From Acidobacteriota bacterium (GTDB lineage Bacteria > Acidobacteriota > Terriglobia > Acidiferrales > UBA7541), in NCBI GenBank assembly GCA_016201285.1, contig JACQDE010000082.1, forward strand, positions 1 to 55,280: DNA of 55,280 bases. The letters are read 5' to 3'. A program made the translations under genes and the position numbers. The notes under the pieces are model-generated. The model was not told the origin of the DNA. It saw only the letters and a list, made by a program, of their open reading frames with translations, and did no database searches. This document shows, in pieces, positions 1 through 9,085 of this stretch (the first letter of the stretch is position 1; the number at the start of each line of letters is the position of its first letter).

Positions 1-25
1 CACTCCGCGCATGGAAAACCCCGCG

Positions 26-54
26 AAAAAAGGGGCACGGCCTATCAAGCCGTG
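26..54 (-). terminator. Rho-independent-type terminator after the receptor operon
   Basis: Read on the minus strand, a 6-bp stem (CACGGC / GCCGTG) with a 7-nt loop is followed by CCCC and six T. It lies about 33 bases past the stop of the last gene of the minus-strand operon, where a terminator is expected. The four C between stem and T-run make it less than ideal. Confidence 0.5.
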
Positions 55-86
55 GGGCGGGAGGTGGGCTAGGCGTCGTAGGTAAC

Positions 87-1844
87 TCATGGAAGAAAGG
101 TATCAGATTCGAGGTGTTGTGTCAAGTGAATAATCACGTTTGGAGAAGCGGTCGGCTTGTCCGGCGGACGCTCCTGCACGCGGTGGTAGCGCCGCGCCGC
201 CGGATTTTCCAGCTCGGTGACGCTCCTATTGGGCCAGCGGATCTCCGCTTTTTCGACCTTTTCCGTGACGCCCAGCCCGAACAGCAGGCGCAGATCGTGC
301 GCGGCGCAGTAACTCGAGCCGCCGACCACTTCCCGAACCTGTTGCCGGCCGCCCGCGGTTACGGTGACCACGGCTCCGATGGCATCGCGATTGCTCGCGG
401 TCCCGACCAGTTCGAAGCCGATCCAGGCGTTGCGACTGCCGATGTCATTACGAACCAGCACCGGCCGCGCGCCATTGGTTACCCAGAGGAAGTCCGTGTC
501 GCCGTCGTTGTCGAAATCGCCCAGGGCCAGGGCTCGGCCAACGTAGGGCTTCTCGAAGACCTTGCCGCTGCGGGCCCCGACTTCCTGGAACCGCCCCCCG
601 GCATTCTCGAGAAGCAACGGCCGCTCGGCGTAGGCGATTCCCTCCCGAAAGAGATGGACGTTGTCGAGCACGTGTCCGTTCAGCACGATCATGTCGAGGT
701 CGCCATTGTTGTCGAAATCGACGAAGCGCGTCCCAAAGCCGCTGTAGAGCAGGGCTACCGAACCGAGGTTGGCCGGCACTGTCACATCGGTAAAGCTATC
801 GTCGCCGTTGTTCCGATAGAGGTTGTTCGGCTCGTAATCGATGTTGGTCACAAACAGGTCCGGCAAGCCATCGCCGTCGTAATCGGCCGCGTCGGCGCCC
901 ATGCCGGATTGAGGTTTGCCCTGGAAGCCGTAGGCGACCTCGGCGATCATGGCCATCTCGGTGAAGGTGCCGTCGCCGTTGTTCTTGAAAAGGAAGTTCC
1001 GCACGGCATCGTTAGCCACGTACAGGTCCGGCCAGCCATCGCGGTTGAAATCGAACGCCACCGCGCCCAGGGCTTTCCCCTTTTGTTGCGCAATTCCGGA
1101 GGCCTCGCTCACGTCAGTGAACGTGCCGTCGCCATTGTTGCGGTAGAGCCGGCTGGCCACTGCTTTGAACTGATCGGGATGGCAGTAGGCGCGATACCCG
1201 GGCCGGCGCTCACCGCAAAAGGCGTTCTTATCGTAGTCCCAGTCGAGATAGCGCCCGACATAAAGGTCAAGATGGCCGTCGCGATTGTAGTCAAAGAAGG
1301 CGGCGCTGGTGCTCCAGCCGCCCGCCATCACGCCCGCCTTTTGCGTTACGTCGGTGAAGGTGCCGTCCCCGTTGTTGTGGTAGAGAACATTGCGGGGGAA
1401 GCCGGTGACGTAAATGTCCGGGGATCCGTCGTTGTCATAGTCCGCCACGGCAACACCCTGACCGTAAGTGGGACTCACCGCCACGCCCGCCTTCTCCGTC
1501 ACGTCGGTGAAGGTGCCGTCGGGGTTTTGCCGGTAGAGCGCGTTGCGCGCCGGCACGCAATCGACCGAAAACTTGTGGCAGCCGCTCTGTACCAGAAAAA
1601 TATCCAGCCGGCCGTCGCGGTTGAAGTCCAGGAACGCCCCGCCACCGCCCATCGTCTCGATCAGGTATTTCTCCGGAGTCGCACCGTTTGCGTGCTGCCA
1701 GGTGATGCCGGCCTGGCGGGTCACGTCGGTGAAATGCTCCGGCTCGGAGCCAGCAGGCGCGCCGGGAACGCCCAGGGTCCAGGCGCCGGCCAGCAGGACG
1801 GAGCAGACCGCGACGATTTTCCTATGGGGTGATCCGGGCATCAT
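87..1844 (-). CDS. Secreted CRTAC1-family FG-GAP / ASPIC-UnbV protein
   Basis: A 585-residue exported protein with an N-terminal signal peptide (about residues 1-32, ending near GAPAGSEP). At least eight FG-GAP/VCBS-like repeats follow, each carrying a calcium-loop-like D-x-[ND]-x-D-G motif (for example DFNRDGRLD, DYDNDGSPD, DFDNNGDLD) next to NNGDGTFTDV. The C-terminal part (about 475-560) matches the ASPIC/UnbV region: RDAIGAVVTV, then GSSYCAAHDLRLLFGLG, then EIRWPN. The family forms beta-propellers outside the cytoplasm; its substrate or partner is usually unknown. The start codon overlaps the stop of the upstream amylase gene as ATGA, so it is translationally coupled and the last gene of the operon. 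A second ATG directly follows the first. Function beyond a surface propeller cannot be assigned. Confidence 0.9.
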   Translation of the reverse strand: MMPGSPHRKIVAVCSVLLAGAWTLGVPGAPAGSEPEHFTDVTRQAGITWQHANGATPEKYLIETMGGGGAFLDFNRDGRLDIFLVQSGCHKFSVDCVPARNALYRQNPDGTFTDVTEKAGVAVSPTYGQGVAVADYDNDGSPDIYVTGFPRNVLYHNNGDGTFTDVTQKAGVMAGGWSTSAAFFDYNRDGHLDLYVGRYLDWDYDKNAFCGERRPGYRAYCHPDQFKAVASRLYRNNGDGTFTDVSEASGIAQQKGKALGAVAFDFNRDGWPDLYVANDAVRNFLFKNNGDGTFTEMAMIAEVAYGFQGKPQSGMGADAADYDGDGLPDLFVTNIDYEPNNLYRNNGDDSFTDVTVPANLGSVALLYSGFGTRFVDFDNNGDLDMIVLNGHVLDNVHLFREGIAYAERPLLLENAGGRFQEVGARSGKVFEKPYVGRALALGDFDNDGDTDFLWVTNGARPVLVRNDIGSRNAWIGFELVGTASNRDAIGAVVTVTAGGRQQVREVVGGSSYCAAHDLRLLFGLGVTEKVEKAEIRWPNRSVTELENPAARRYHRVQERPPDKPTASPNVIIHLTQHLESDTFLP

Positions 1845-3724
1845 CTCACGCGATAAACCGCGAGGCTGCGCGGAGCAACTTCCATCTCCGCCCAGGCGCC
1901 GCGCACCACTGCCGGGCGGGCGGCAAAGAGGGGCTCGAGCGCCCGGCTTGAGGCGAGCGGCGTGTCCTCGAGGCTCAAGCGGAGGCGGCGCGGCTGGTCG
2001 GCGTTGTTGAAGACCACCAGCAACTGCTCCTCGGGCGTTTCGCGGATGAAGACATAGGAGGTGGTATCCCAGGCAATTTGCCAGTGCGTTCCGCGAGCCA
2101 GCCCCGGATGGGCCTTGCGGAGGCGCAGCAGCGCCTGCACATGGGCGAAGATTTCCTGTTCGTCTGCGGTGCGACCTTCCGCGGCAAAGGCGTTGCGCGG
2201 ATCGCCTGGAAAGCCGCCGGGGAAATCACGCCGGTTGTCCGGGTCGTCGCCACCGGGCATACCGATCTCATCGCCGGAATAGAGCTGGGGGATGCCCCGC
2301 ACCGTGAGTACCAGCGAAAAGGCGAGCTTCAGTTTTTCTTTCGAGCTGCTCGGCTCGCTGATGAAGCGCTTGACGTCGTGGTTGCCGAGGAACGGCACGA
2401 GCATCTGGGGATTGGCGTAAAGCCAGTCGCGCTGAAATGTTTCGGCCAATCGGCTGGCCGGCGCTCCCCGCAGGATGACGTCGCGCAGCGAGTAGAAGAA
2501 GGGAAAGTCAAAAAGGGTGGTGACGCCCGAGTCGATGCCATCGTATTGCGCCCGGCCGCCGGCGAAAAACGAAGTCACGGACGGATCCGGGTGAAACACC
2601 TCGCCGACCGTGGCGATTCGGGGGTAGGCGCGGCGCATCTCGTGGTGCCACTCGGACCAGAAGCGGCGCCCAATGTAGGGAAATGTATCCAGCCGGTAGC
2701 CGTCGAGCCCGGTTTGCTCGGCCCACCACAGACTGTTTTGGAGCAGATATTGGGCCACCCGCGGATTTTCCTGGTTCAGATCGGGCAGGACGTTGGCGAA
2801 CCAGCCCTCGACCACGTCACGCCAGCGTTGCGGGACGGCATGAGGATCGGTGAGCCCGTCAAAGGGGGAACGCGCGGCGATGTGATTTGCGGCGGTACCG
2901 TGAAACCAGTCCGGCTGGGGTGGCGCTTGCACCCAGGGATGCCGCGGGCCGATGTGGTTGGGCACGCAATCGAGAAGAACCTTGATGCCGTGCCGGTGGG
3001 CGTCGGCGACCAGTTCCTGCAGGTCCGTGAGCGTGCCGAGGTGCTCGTCCACCGCGTAGTAGTCCACCGCGCCGTAACCATGGTAGTCGTTTGGCGAACC
3101 GTTGTCGTTGTCCTGGATGGGCGTCAGCCAGAGCGCGCTGACGCCGAGATCGCGGAGGTATGGCAGGCGCTGGCGGATGCCACGGAGGTCGCCCCCGTGG
3201 TAGGCCCGTTGTTTGTTCCGGTCAAACGTGCCGGGCGAGTTCGGCGGCTGGTCGTTCGCAGGGTCGCCGTCGGCAAAACGGTCCGGCATGATCAGGTAGA
3301 TGACGTCGTCCTCACTGAGGCCCTGGAAGTTTCCGCTCTGCGTCCTGCGCGCCGCGAGCGGGAACCGCACGACTGTTTCGCCGCCTGCGGTGCGGATGGT
3401 AATGGAGACGCTGCCGGGCTGCGCGTCCGCCGCTACTTCCAGCCAAAGAAAAAGGTGGCGACCGTCCGCCTGCGCTTCCGTTCGCGCGATCTTCACGCCG
3501 GCGTATTCCACGCGGGTGGCCGCGCCGGCGAGGTTCTCCCCGGTGACGAGCAGCATCGGGTTCGGCGGCAGCCCCACCCACCAGTTGGGCGGGGCCACGC
3601 GCTGCACCTTTGGCGCGGCCGGCAGCGTGGACTGTTCCGCAGGAAACGATGCAGCCGGGAAAAGGGTCAACGAGAGCAGGCAAATCGCGAAAGGAGATAC
3701 CCCTGTGTGGCGCGCGCGCATCAA
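1841..3724 (-). CDS. Secreted GH13 alpha-amylase-family enzyme (cyclomaltodextrinase/neopullulanase-like)
   Basis: A 627-residue exported alpha-glucan hydrolase. Residues 1-29 look like a signal peptide. Residues 37-125 resemble the Cyc-maltodextrinase N-terminal beta domain (PPNWWVGLPPNPMLLVTGENL). The catalytic barrel starts near 138 (DDVIYLIMPDRFADGD). The four GH13 regions are visible: D252-x4-N256-H257 in region I, nucleophile Asp346 in GYRLD, acid/base Glu375 in VGEVF, and Asp450 in LGNHD. This predicts cleavage of alpha-1,4 glucan or cyclodextrin outside the cytoplasm, feeding the TonB receptor of the same operon. It overlaps both neighbours by 4 bp (ATGA at each end). Exact specificity (neopullulanase, cyclomaltodextrinase, maltogenic) is not decidable here. 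Confidence 0.93.
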   Translation of the reverse strand: MMRARHTGVSPFAICLLSLTLFPAASFPAEQSTLPAAPKVQRVAPPNWWVGLPPNPMLLVTGENLAGAATRVEYAGVKIARTEAQADGRHLFLWLEVAADAQPGSVSITIRTAGGETVVRFPLAARRTQSGNFQGLSEDDVIYLIMPDRFADGDPANDQPPNSPGTFDRNKQRAYHGGDLRGIRQRLPYLRDLGVSALWLTPIQDNDNGSPNDYHGYGAVDYYAVDEHLGTLTDLQELVADAHRHGIKVLLDCVPNHIGPRHPWVQAPPQPDWFHGTAANHIAARSPFDGLTDPHAVPQRWRDVVEGWFANVLPDLNQENPRVAQYLLQNSLWWAEQTGLDGYRLDTFPYIGRRFWSEWHHEMRRAYPRIATVGEVFHPDPSVTSFFAGGRAQYDGIDSGVTTLFDFPFFYSLRDVILRGAPASRLAETFQRDWLYANPQMLVPFLGNHDVKRFISEPSSSKEKLKLAFSLVLTVRGIPQLYSGDEIGMPGGDDPDNRRDFPGGFPGDPRNAFAAEGRTADEQEIFAHVQALLRLRKAHPGLARGTHWQIAWDTTSYVFIRETPEEQLLVVFNNADQPRRLRLSLEDTPLASSRALEPLFAARPAVVRGAWAEMEVAPRSLAVYRVR

Positions 3725-5460
3725 GTGTTTCCTCCGGGTGGCCGTGTGGCAGGTGGTGGAGTGGTGGCGGGTCCCAGGTTCGGCGGCTGGGTGGCTTCCG
3801 GTTCGGCGCGATTCGTCAGGCGCAGCCGGCGGCTCTTCTCCAGATAGGACTGTTCCCTCCGCATCTGCTTGTCGAGTTCTTCGAGCGCCCGGAACTGAGC
3901 CAGTTGCTCCTGCGCCAGCTCGCTCTGCTTGGTGCGGGAATAGAGCAGGAAAAGCTGGTAGCGGGCTTGCGCGTGGTCGGGACTGAGTTCGAGCACATGG
4001 CGCAGCGCCGCGATGGCCTGGTCGGTCTTTCGCTGCTTCGCGTACATGCGAGCGAGATCGAAGTTGGCCGCCAGGTGATCCGGGTCCAGTGCGAGAGCCT
4101 GTTTCAGGTATTTCTCCGTGTCTTCGAAGCGCCCCTGTTCGAGCGCCAGATAGCCGAGGTTCGCATTCGTTTCCAGATGGTTGGGAGTGATGCTCAACTG
4201 GCGTTCCAAATAGCTCCGGGCTTCCTCGAACTTGCCCTGCGCCCGGTAGCCGTAGCCGATCAGGTAGTTGATGTCCGGGATTTTGCCGTCGAGCCGGGCC
4301 GCGCGCTCAAAGGCGTGGGTCGCCGTCAGGTAGTTGTCGGCGCGGAAGAGCGCGTTGCCTAGGCTGAGGAAGTAAAGCGCCTGGGTGGGATCGAGATCGG
4401 CAGCCTTCTGGTAATTCTCCACCGCGCCCTCCCAGAATCCCAGGCGGAAGTACTCGCGTCCGAGCATATAGCGATACTGCGCCTGTTCCGGGGCGCGTTC
4501 TGTGGCATGGCGGAATTCCACCACCCCATTGCCGGTGTCGCCGAGTTGCGAGGCGATCAGTCCCAGCCGGAAATGCGTTTCGGCAGGCTGTGGGTTGATG
4601 TCCGCAGCCTGCGCCAGGGCCTGCGCGGCTTCGTCGAGCCTGTTTAGATTGAAGTGGACGATCCCCAGATTGTAGAGCACTTCGTAGGAACCCGGGTTCA
4701 GCTCGTTGACGCGGGTAAACAGTTGGGCCGCGGCCTCGTACTGTTCGCTCTGCGCCAGCATCACACCGACGGTAAACAGCGCCTGCGGATTGTCACCGGC
4801 CATGCGGCTGAGTTCCGCGGCCACGCCCAAGCCCTCTTCGGTGCGCCCCGCCTTCAACAGAGCATTGACCTGCGCCAGCATGACGCCCGGATCGTTTCCT
4901 TGGAGCCGGCGGGCGGCGGCATAGTGGTCGGCCGCTTCCGAGAATTGCCCGGTGGCCATCAGCAGCGTGGCCAGGTTGAAATGGGTCTTAGCATGGCCGG
5001 GATCCGCGCGCAGAACCGCTTCGAACTCGAGGCGCGCCTTTTCGTAGTCGTTGCGGCGCAGCAGCAGGTTGCCCAGATTATTGCGTGCGGCGATGAATTG
5101 GGGATTCAAGCGCAGTGCGGCGCGGTAGGCTTGTTCCGCCTCCGCGGAACGTCCAAGCTGGTCATACACGATGGCCAGCACGTTTTGCGCCTCGGCAGAG
5201 AACGGCGCCAGCCGGGCGGCGCGACGCGCCGGGGCCTCGGCTTCCGCCAGGCGGCCGGCCTCGATTTTCTGGATGGCGGCCTGCAAAGCCTCCTCCGCCG
5301 CGGGGCTGAGCGTCGGCTGCGCTGCAGGCTTCCCGGACGGAGCCTGGTCCGGCGTTGCGGGCTTACTGCGAGGCGCCTGCGCGGAAAGCACAAAGGGCGC
5401 AAACAAGAATGCACCGAGCGCCAGCGCCGGCGCCCATCGCATCTGGCGCGAGACGGTCAT
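3721..5460 (-). CDS. Secreted tetratricopeptide-repeat protein
   Basis: A 579-residue protein with a signal peptide (residues 1-27, ending VLSAQA) and a Pro/Lys/Ala-rich linker. From about residue 57 to 525 it has roughly thirteen tandem TPR units, each with the W/L-G-Y-A-F-A-P pattern (for example ARNNLGNLLLRRNDYEKA, LETNANLGYLALEQGRFEDT). The C-terminus is Pro/Thr-rich. TPR arrays are protein-protein scaffolds; here an extracytoplasmic scaffold for the neighbouring CRTAC1 propellers or the receptor is plausible. The ATG overlaps the TGA of the upstream CRTAC1 gene, and its own TGA overlaps the ATG of the amylase, so all three are translationally coupled. No catalytic domain is seen. Confidence 0.9.
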   Translation of the reverse strand: MTVSRQMRWAPALALGAFLFAPFVLSAQAPRSKPATPDQAPSGKPAAQPTLSPAAEEALQAAIQKIEAGRLAEAEAPARRAARLAPFSAEAQNVLAIVYDQLGRSAEAEQAYRAALRLNPQFIAARNNLGNLLLRRNDYEKARLEFEAVLRADPGHAKTHFNLATLLMATGQFSEAADHYAAARRLQGNDPGVMLAQVNALLKAGRTEEGLGVAAELSRMAGDNPQALFTVGVMLAQSEQYEAAAQLFTRVNELNPGSYEVLYNLGIVHFNLNRLDEAAQALAQAADINPQPAETHFRLGLIASQLGDTGNGVVEFRHATERAPEQAQYRYMLGREYFRLGFWEGAVENYQKAADLDPTQALYFLSLGNALFRADNYLTATHAFERAARLDGKIPDINYLIGYGYRAQGKFEEARSYLERQLSITPNHLETNANLGYLALEQGRFEDTEKYLKQALALDPDHLAANFDLARMYAKQRKTDQAIAALRHVLELSPDHAQARYQLFLLYSRTKQSELAQEQLAQFRALEELDKQMRREQSYLEKSRRLRLTNRAEPEATQPPNLGPATTPPPATRPPGGNT

Positions 5461-7370
5461 TTCTTTTTCTCGTCCGCCTTCCTGGCTTGCGCCGCGCTCT
5501 CCACAACGCCTTTGCCTTGCACGATGGTCACGATGCGGTTGATCCCCGGAAGCTTCACGCTTTCCTGGGCGCCATCGGGCCAGCGGATCTCGAGCGCATC
5601 CACCTGCGTGGCGGTGCCCAGGCCGAAGTGGACGCGCAGGTCGTTCTGCGAGCAGAAGCTCGACCCGCTCATCACCTCGCCTCGCTGCCGGATGCCGCCC
5701 GCCGTCAGGAACACAGTGGCACCGATGGCGTCGCGCGGACTCTTGCCCGAGCCGGCCAGCTTCAGGCTCACCCAGTTGTTCTTCGATGGCGTGACGTTCC
5801 GCAAGACCGTGGGCGGACCGTCCAGGTTGTTCAACACCACGTCCACGCGACCGTCGTTGTCCAAGTCTCCGGCTGCGGCGCCGCGCGCCGAGGCAAGCAC
5901 CGCCAGTCCGCTGCCAGTGGCCGGTGGCACCAATTCGAAGCGCTCCCCTTTGAGATTGCGAAACAGCAGCGGCCGCTGTTTCCAGGTGGTGCCCCAGTCA
6001 TTGCGATCCACCTCCGGGTAAACGTGGCCGTTGGCGACAAACAGGTCCGGATGCCCGTCGTTGTCGTAGTCCAGGAACATGGTGCCCCAACCGAGGAACG
6101 GAATCGTCTGCTCGCCCAGCCCCACCTGGAAGGTCAGATCGGTGAAGTTGGCGTCGCCCTCGTTGCGGTAGAGGGTGTTGTAATCGTCCGAGAAGTTCGT
6201 GACGTAGAGATCCAGCCGGCCGTCGTGATTGTAGTCGCCCACGGCAATGCCCATCGAGGCCTGCTCCCGGCCATTCTCGTTGAGGGCAAAACCCGAAGGG
6301 TAGCTCACGTCCTCGAACGTGCCGTCGTGGCGGTTGAGGTAAAGGAAGTTGGGCGTCGAATCGTTGGCCACCAGCAGGTCCGGCCAGCCGTCGTCATTGA
6401 CGTCGGCCCAGGCGGCGGCAAAGCCATAGTAGCCCTTGGGGTCGAGGACGCCGGCCTTTTCGGCGACTTCCGTGAAGGTGCCGTCGCCATTGTTGTGAAA
6501 GAGGAAGTCGCGTTCGCCGGCCAGGCCGCGGGGACCGCACATCACTCGCTGGCCACGGTACTCACAATAGTTGCCCGCGACCACAGCACTGCCGGGCGCC
6601 GGCGGGTTGTCAATGTCCCACTTGACGTAGCCGGCGATGAACAGGTCGAGCCGGCCGTCGCGGTCATAGTCGCCAAAGGCGGCGGCGGTGGTCCAGATGT
6701 TCGTTGCGCCGCTCACCGCGACCCCGGCCTGCTCGGCCACGTCGGTGAACGTGCCGTCGCCGTTGTTGCGGTAGAGGCGGTTCTTGCCGAAGTTGGTGAC
6801 GTAGAGGTCGGGCCAGCCGTCGTTGTTGAAGTCGCCCACGGCCACCCCGAACCCCCACCGTTCGTTGGCGACTCCCGCCTTCGAGGTCACATCAGTGAAC
6901 GTGCCGTCGCGGTTGTTGTGGAACAGGGCCGCGTGCGGCGGCGCTTCCTTCCCCCGCAGCACGTCGAGTGTCGAGCCGTTCACCAGGTAGATGTCCAGCC
7001 AGCCGTCGTTGTCGTAGTCGAAAAGGGCGACGCCGCCGGTCGCAACCTCGATGATGAATGATTTCTGCGGCGCGCCGCTGCGATTGCGCCAGCCCGCCAA
7101 GCCCGCTTCCTTGGTGACGTCCTGGAAGACGACCGGCGCGCCATCCACCAAGCCGCCTGCGGTGATGGGCCGTTTGAGGGCGTCGCGCACCGGAGCAAAG
7201 ACGCCGCCGGTTGCGGCTCCGCCCCGTGGAGGCGGTTGTTGCGGTGGCGGGGCAACGGGCTTCTGCTGCGGTTCCTGCTTCGTCCCCTGTTGTCCGTGTG
7301 CCGGAAGCGCCGCGAGGCTTGTGGCCAGCAGCAGGACGAATACGGCGCGAGCGCGGAATTGGCGTGGCAT
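5457..7370 (-). CDS. Secreted CRTAC1-family FG-GAP / ASPIC-UnbV protein
   Basis: A 637-residue exported propeller protein. Residues 1-27 form a signal peptide (ending AHGQQ), followed by a Gln/Pro-rich linker to about residue 60. FG-GAP repeats cover about 80-500, with repeated DYDNDGWLD-type calcium loops and NNGDGTFTDV motifs. The ASPIC/UnbV segment is at about 525-605 (RDAIGATVFLTAGG, GSSFCSQNDLRVHFGLG, EIRWPDGAQ). A Lys-rich tail ends the protein. It is a paralogue of the protein at 87-1844, with the same repeat order and tail. It starts 7 bp after the upstream TPR gene and overlaps the downstream one by ATGA, giving a TPR-CRTAC1-TPR order that suggests matched partners. Ligand unknown. 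Confidence 0.9.
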   Translation of the reverse strand: MPRQFRARAVFVLLLATSLAALPAHGQQGTKQEPQQKPVAPPPQQPPPRGGAATGGVFAPVRDALKRPITAGGLVDGAPVVFQDVTKEAGLAGWRNRSGAPQKSFIIEVATGGVALFDYDNDGWLDIYLVNGSTLDVLRGKEAPPHAALFHNNRDGTFTDVTSKAGVANERWGFGVAVGDFNNDGWPDLYVTNFGKNRLYRNNGDGTFTDVAEQAGVAVSGATNIWTTAAAFGDYDRDGRLDLFIAGYVKWDIDNPPAPGSAVVAGNYCEYRGQRVMCGPRGLAGERDFLFHNNGDGTFTEVAEKAGVLDPKGYYGFAAAWADVNDDGWPDLLVANDSTPNFLYLNRHDGTFEDVSYPSGFALNENGREQASMGIAVGDYNHDGRLDLYVTNFSDDYNTLYRNEGDANFTDLTFQVGLGEQTIPFLGWGTMFLDYDNDGHPDLFVANGHVYPEVDRNDWGTTWKQRPLLFRNLKGERFELVPPATGSGLAVLASARGAAAGDLDNDGRVDVVLNNLDGPPTVLRNVTPSKNNWVSLKLAGSGKSPRDAIGATVFLTAGGIRQRGEVMSGSSFCSQNDLRVHFGLGTATQVDALEIRWPDGAQESVKLPGINRIVTIVQGKGVVESAAQARKADEKKK

Positions 7371-7377
7371 AGTCGTT

Positions 7378-8949
7378 TTATTGCTCCTGAGGCGGACCCA
7401 TCCCGCCGCTCTGGTTGCGGTATTGCTCGTTCAAGCGGTCCACGATGGCAAACTGCCCGGCGGCCTCCAGCGCGCGCCCAGCGCGGCGCAGCGCGAGGCC
7501 GAGTTGATAGTGCGCATCGGCGCTGTCCGGCCCTAGATGGACTGCTTCTTGCAGCAGGTTAATCGCCTGCGCGACCTGGCCCGTGCGCAGCAGCCCGCGG
7601 CCAAGCGCCAGCGCCGCCTCGAAATTCTGAGGGTCGAGTTCTCGCGCTTGGCGGAGCACCGGGACGGCCTCATCCAGCCGGCCCTGCTTCGCCAATAAAT
7701 TGCCGAGGCCGACAAAGCCCCGGGCATCCTGGGGCCGCGCCCGAGTCAGAACGCGGTATTGTTCGAGCGCGCCGGCTGTGTCTCCAGCCGCCTCGAGCAC
7801 CGTAGCCAGGAAGAAGCGCGGTTCCACTTCTTCGGGCTTCAGCGCGAGGGCCGCCTGGAAGGCTTCGCTGGCCCCCGTCAGGTCGCGTACAGCATAGCGA
7901 GCGCGCCCGAGATAAAGTTGCGCGTCAAAACTCTTGGGGTCCAACCGGACGGCCGTCTCCAGTGTGCCACGGGCATCGGTGTAGGCTCCACGCGCGGACA
8001 GGATGATTCCCAGCAGGGTGTAGGCGTCCGCTGCTTCAGGCGCCAGGCGGATGGCGCGTCGCGCTTCCTGCTCGGCTTCGGCGCCGCGCTGCGAGTTCTG
8101 CAGTGCCAATGCGTGGAAATACGCCGTCGTGTGGGACTCCGGGTACTCCTTCGCCAGAGGCCCCAGAACGTCCACGGCTTCCTGCCAGCGTTCGGACTGG
8201 ACCAGGGCGAGGCCAAGGTCCTGGCGCGCCGAGGTCAGCCCCGGTTCGGCAGCCAATGCCTGGCGAAAGCGGTCGATGGCTGTGGAGAGGCGGCCGTGAT
8301 CCGCGGCGAACAGGCCCTCGATATAGGGCAGGCGCGCGTCGTTGGGCGGAAGGATGGAGCGCAGGAAACGCAGTTGCAGCCCGGCGCGGACCGAATCGCC
8401 TTTGCGCCGGTAGGCCGTCAGCAGGTCAAAGCGGACATCGGTGCCCTCGGGGTTCAGTTGGAGCGCGCGCTGCAAATGCTGGATCGCCTGTTCCAGTTCG
8501 CCGCCGGATTGCAGGAGCATGAGGCCCAAATAGTAGTGCGCCGAAAACTGGTCCGCGTTCCGGGCCAACGCTGCCTGTGCCGCCGCCAGGGCTTCCGGCA
8601 AGCGGCGCTGTCTCCACAGACCATAGGCCAGATTCGCTTGCGAGTCAGCCGAAGCAGGATCGAGAGCCGCCGCTTGGCGGAAGTCCTGGACCGCTTCATC
8701 CAATTTGCCCAGGCGCAAGCGTGCCTCGCCGCGGTCGGCCAGCGCGCTGGCGTTGTTCGGATTCTCCCGCAGGCGCGCGCTGGCTTCCGCTTCGGCGCGC
8801 TCCGCTCTGGCTGTGGGGCTGGCGAATCGCTCGGCGTGCGGCGCTTCCTTTTCCTGTGCTCCGAGATGGAAAAGACTGGAGAAAAAAAGCAGAGGAATCA
8901 GCGCACAGTTCAATATTCGGTGACGATTTCCGGCCGCCATGATCCCCAT
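7378..8949 (-). CDS. Secreted tetratricopeptide-repeat protein
   Basis: A 523-residue protein with an N-terminal hydrophobic export segment (about residues 11-31). TPR units run from about residue 45 to 500 (for example ALADRGEARLRLGKLDEA, YYLGLMLLQSGGELEQA, YQLGLALRRAGRALEA). There is no enzyme motif. Two in-frame ATGs (8949 and 8940) could start it; a GGGGAT stretch sits just before the second, so the true start may be 8940. It is the first gene after the hairpin that follows the receptor gene and is separated by 7 bp from the next CRTAC1 gene. It probably acts as an extracytoplasmic scaffold; this role is inferred from domain type and context only. Confidence 0.88.
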   Translation of the reverse strand: MGIMAAGNRHRILNCALIPLLFFSSLFHLGAQEKEAPHAERFASPTARAERAEAEASARLRENPNNASALADRGEARLRLGKLDEAVQDFRQAAALDPASADSQANLAYGLWRQRRLPEALAAAQAALARNADQFSAHYYLGLMLLQSGGELEQAIQHLQRALQLNPEGTDVRFDLLTAYRRKGDSVRAGLQLRFLRSILPPNDARLPYIEGLFAADHGRLSTAIDRFRQALAAEPGLTSARQDLGLALVQSERWQEAVDVLGPLAKEYPESHTTAYFHALALQNSQRGAEAEQEARRAIRLAPEAADAYTLLGIILSARGAYTDARGTLETAVRLDPKSFDAQLYLGRARYAVRDLTGASEAFQAALALKPEEVEPRFFLATVLEAAGDTAGALEQYRVLTRARPQDARGFVGLGNLLAKQGRLDEAVPVLRQARELDPQNFEAALALGRGLLRTGQVAQAINLLQEAVHLGPDSADAHYQLGLALRRAGRALEAAGQFAIVDRLNEQYRNQSGGMGPPQEQ

Positions 8950-9030
8950 TCTACCAACGAACCCTTTGCTGTGTGTGACTCAATGAGGGTGAACAGGTCA
9001 CAAGGCAAGCAGCCGGAGCGCCCCCAAATG

Positions 9031-9065
9031 AAAAAGGCTGGAGCGGTGCAAGCACCGCCCCAGCC
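9031..9065 (-). terminator. Strong terminator-like hairpin between the TonB receptor and the downstream operon
   Basis: On the minus strand a 13-bp stem with a single mismatch (left arm 9052-9065, right arm 9036-9049, AA at the tip) is followed directly by five T (9035-9031). It begins about 20 bases after the receptor stop codon. A partial terminator here would let the receptor be made in excess over the genes behind it; a full terminator would make them a separate unit. Confidence 0.8.
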
Positions 9066-9085
9066 CCCGGTTGAATCACTCCCGC

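Noticed and set aside
36..54. Stem-loop at the window start considered as part of a tRNA
   Set aside because: No cloverleaf, T-loop or acceptor pairing can be made around it; the hairpin plus T-run fits a terminator.
114..1832. Long open frame on the plus strand opposite the CRTAC1 gene (and similar ones at 2078-3847, 5355-7061, 7759-9159, 9071-10417)
   Set aside because: They mirror GC-rich genes with repeated codons on the other strand, have Val/Arg/Gly-rich low-complexity translations, and show no ribosome site or family motif.
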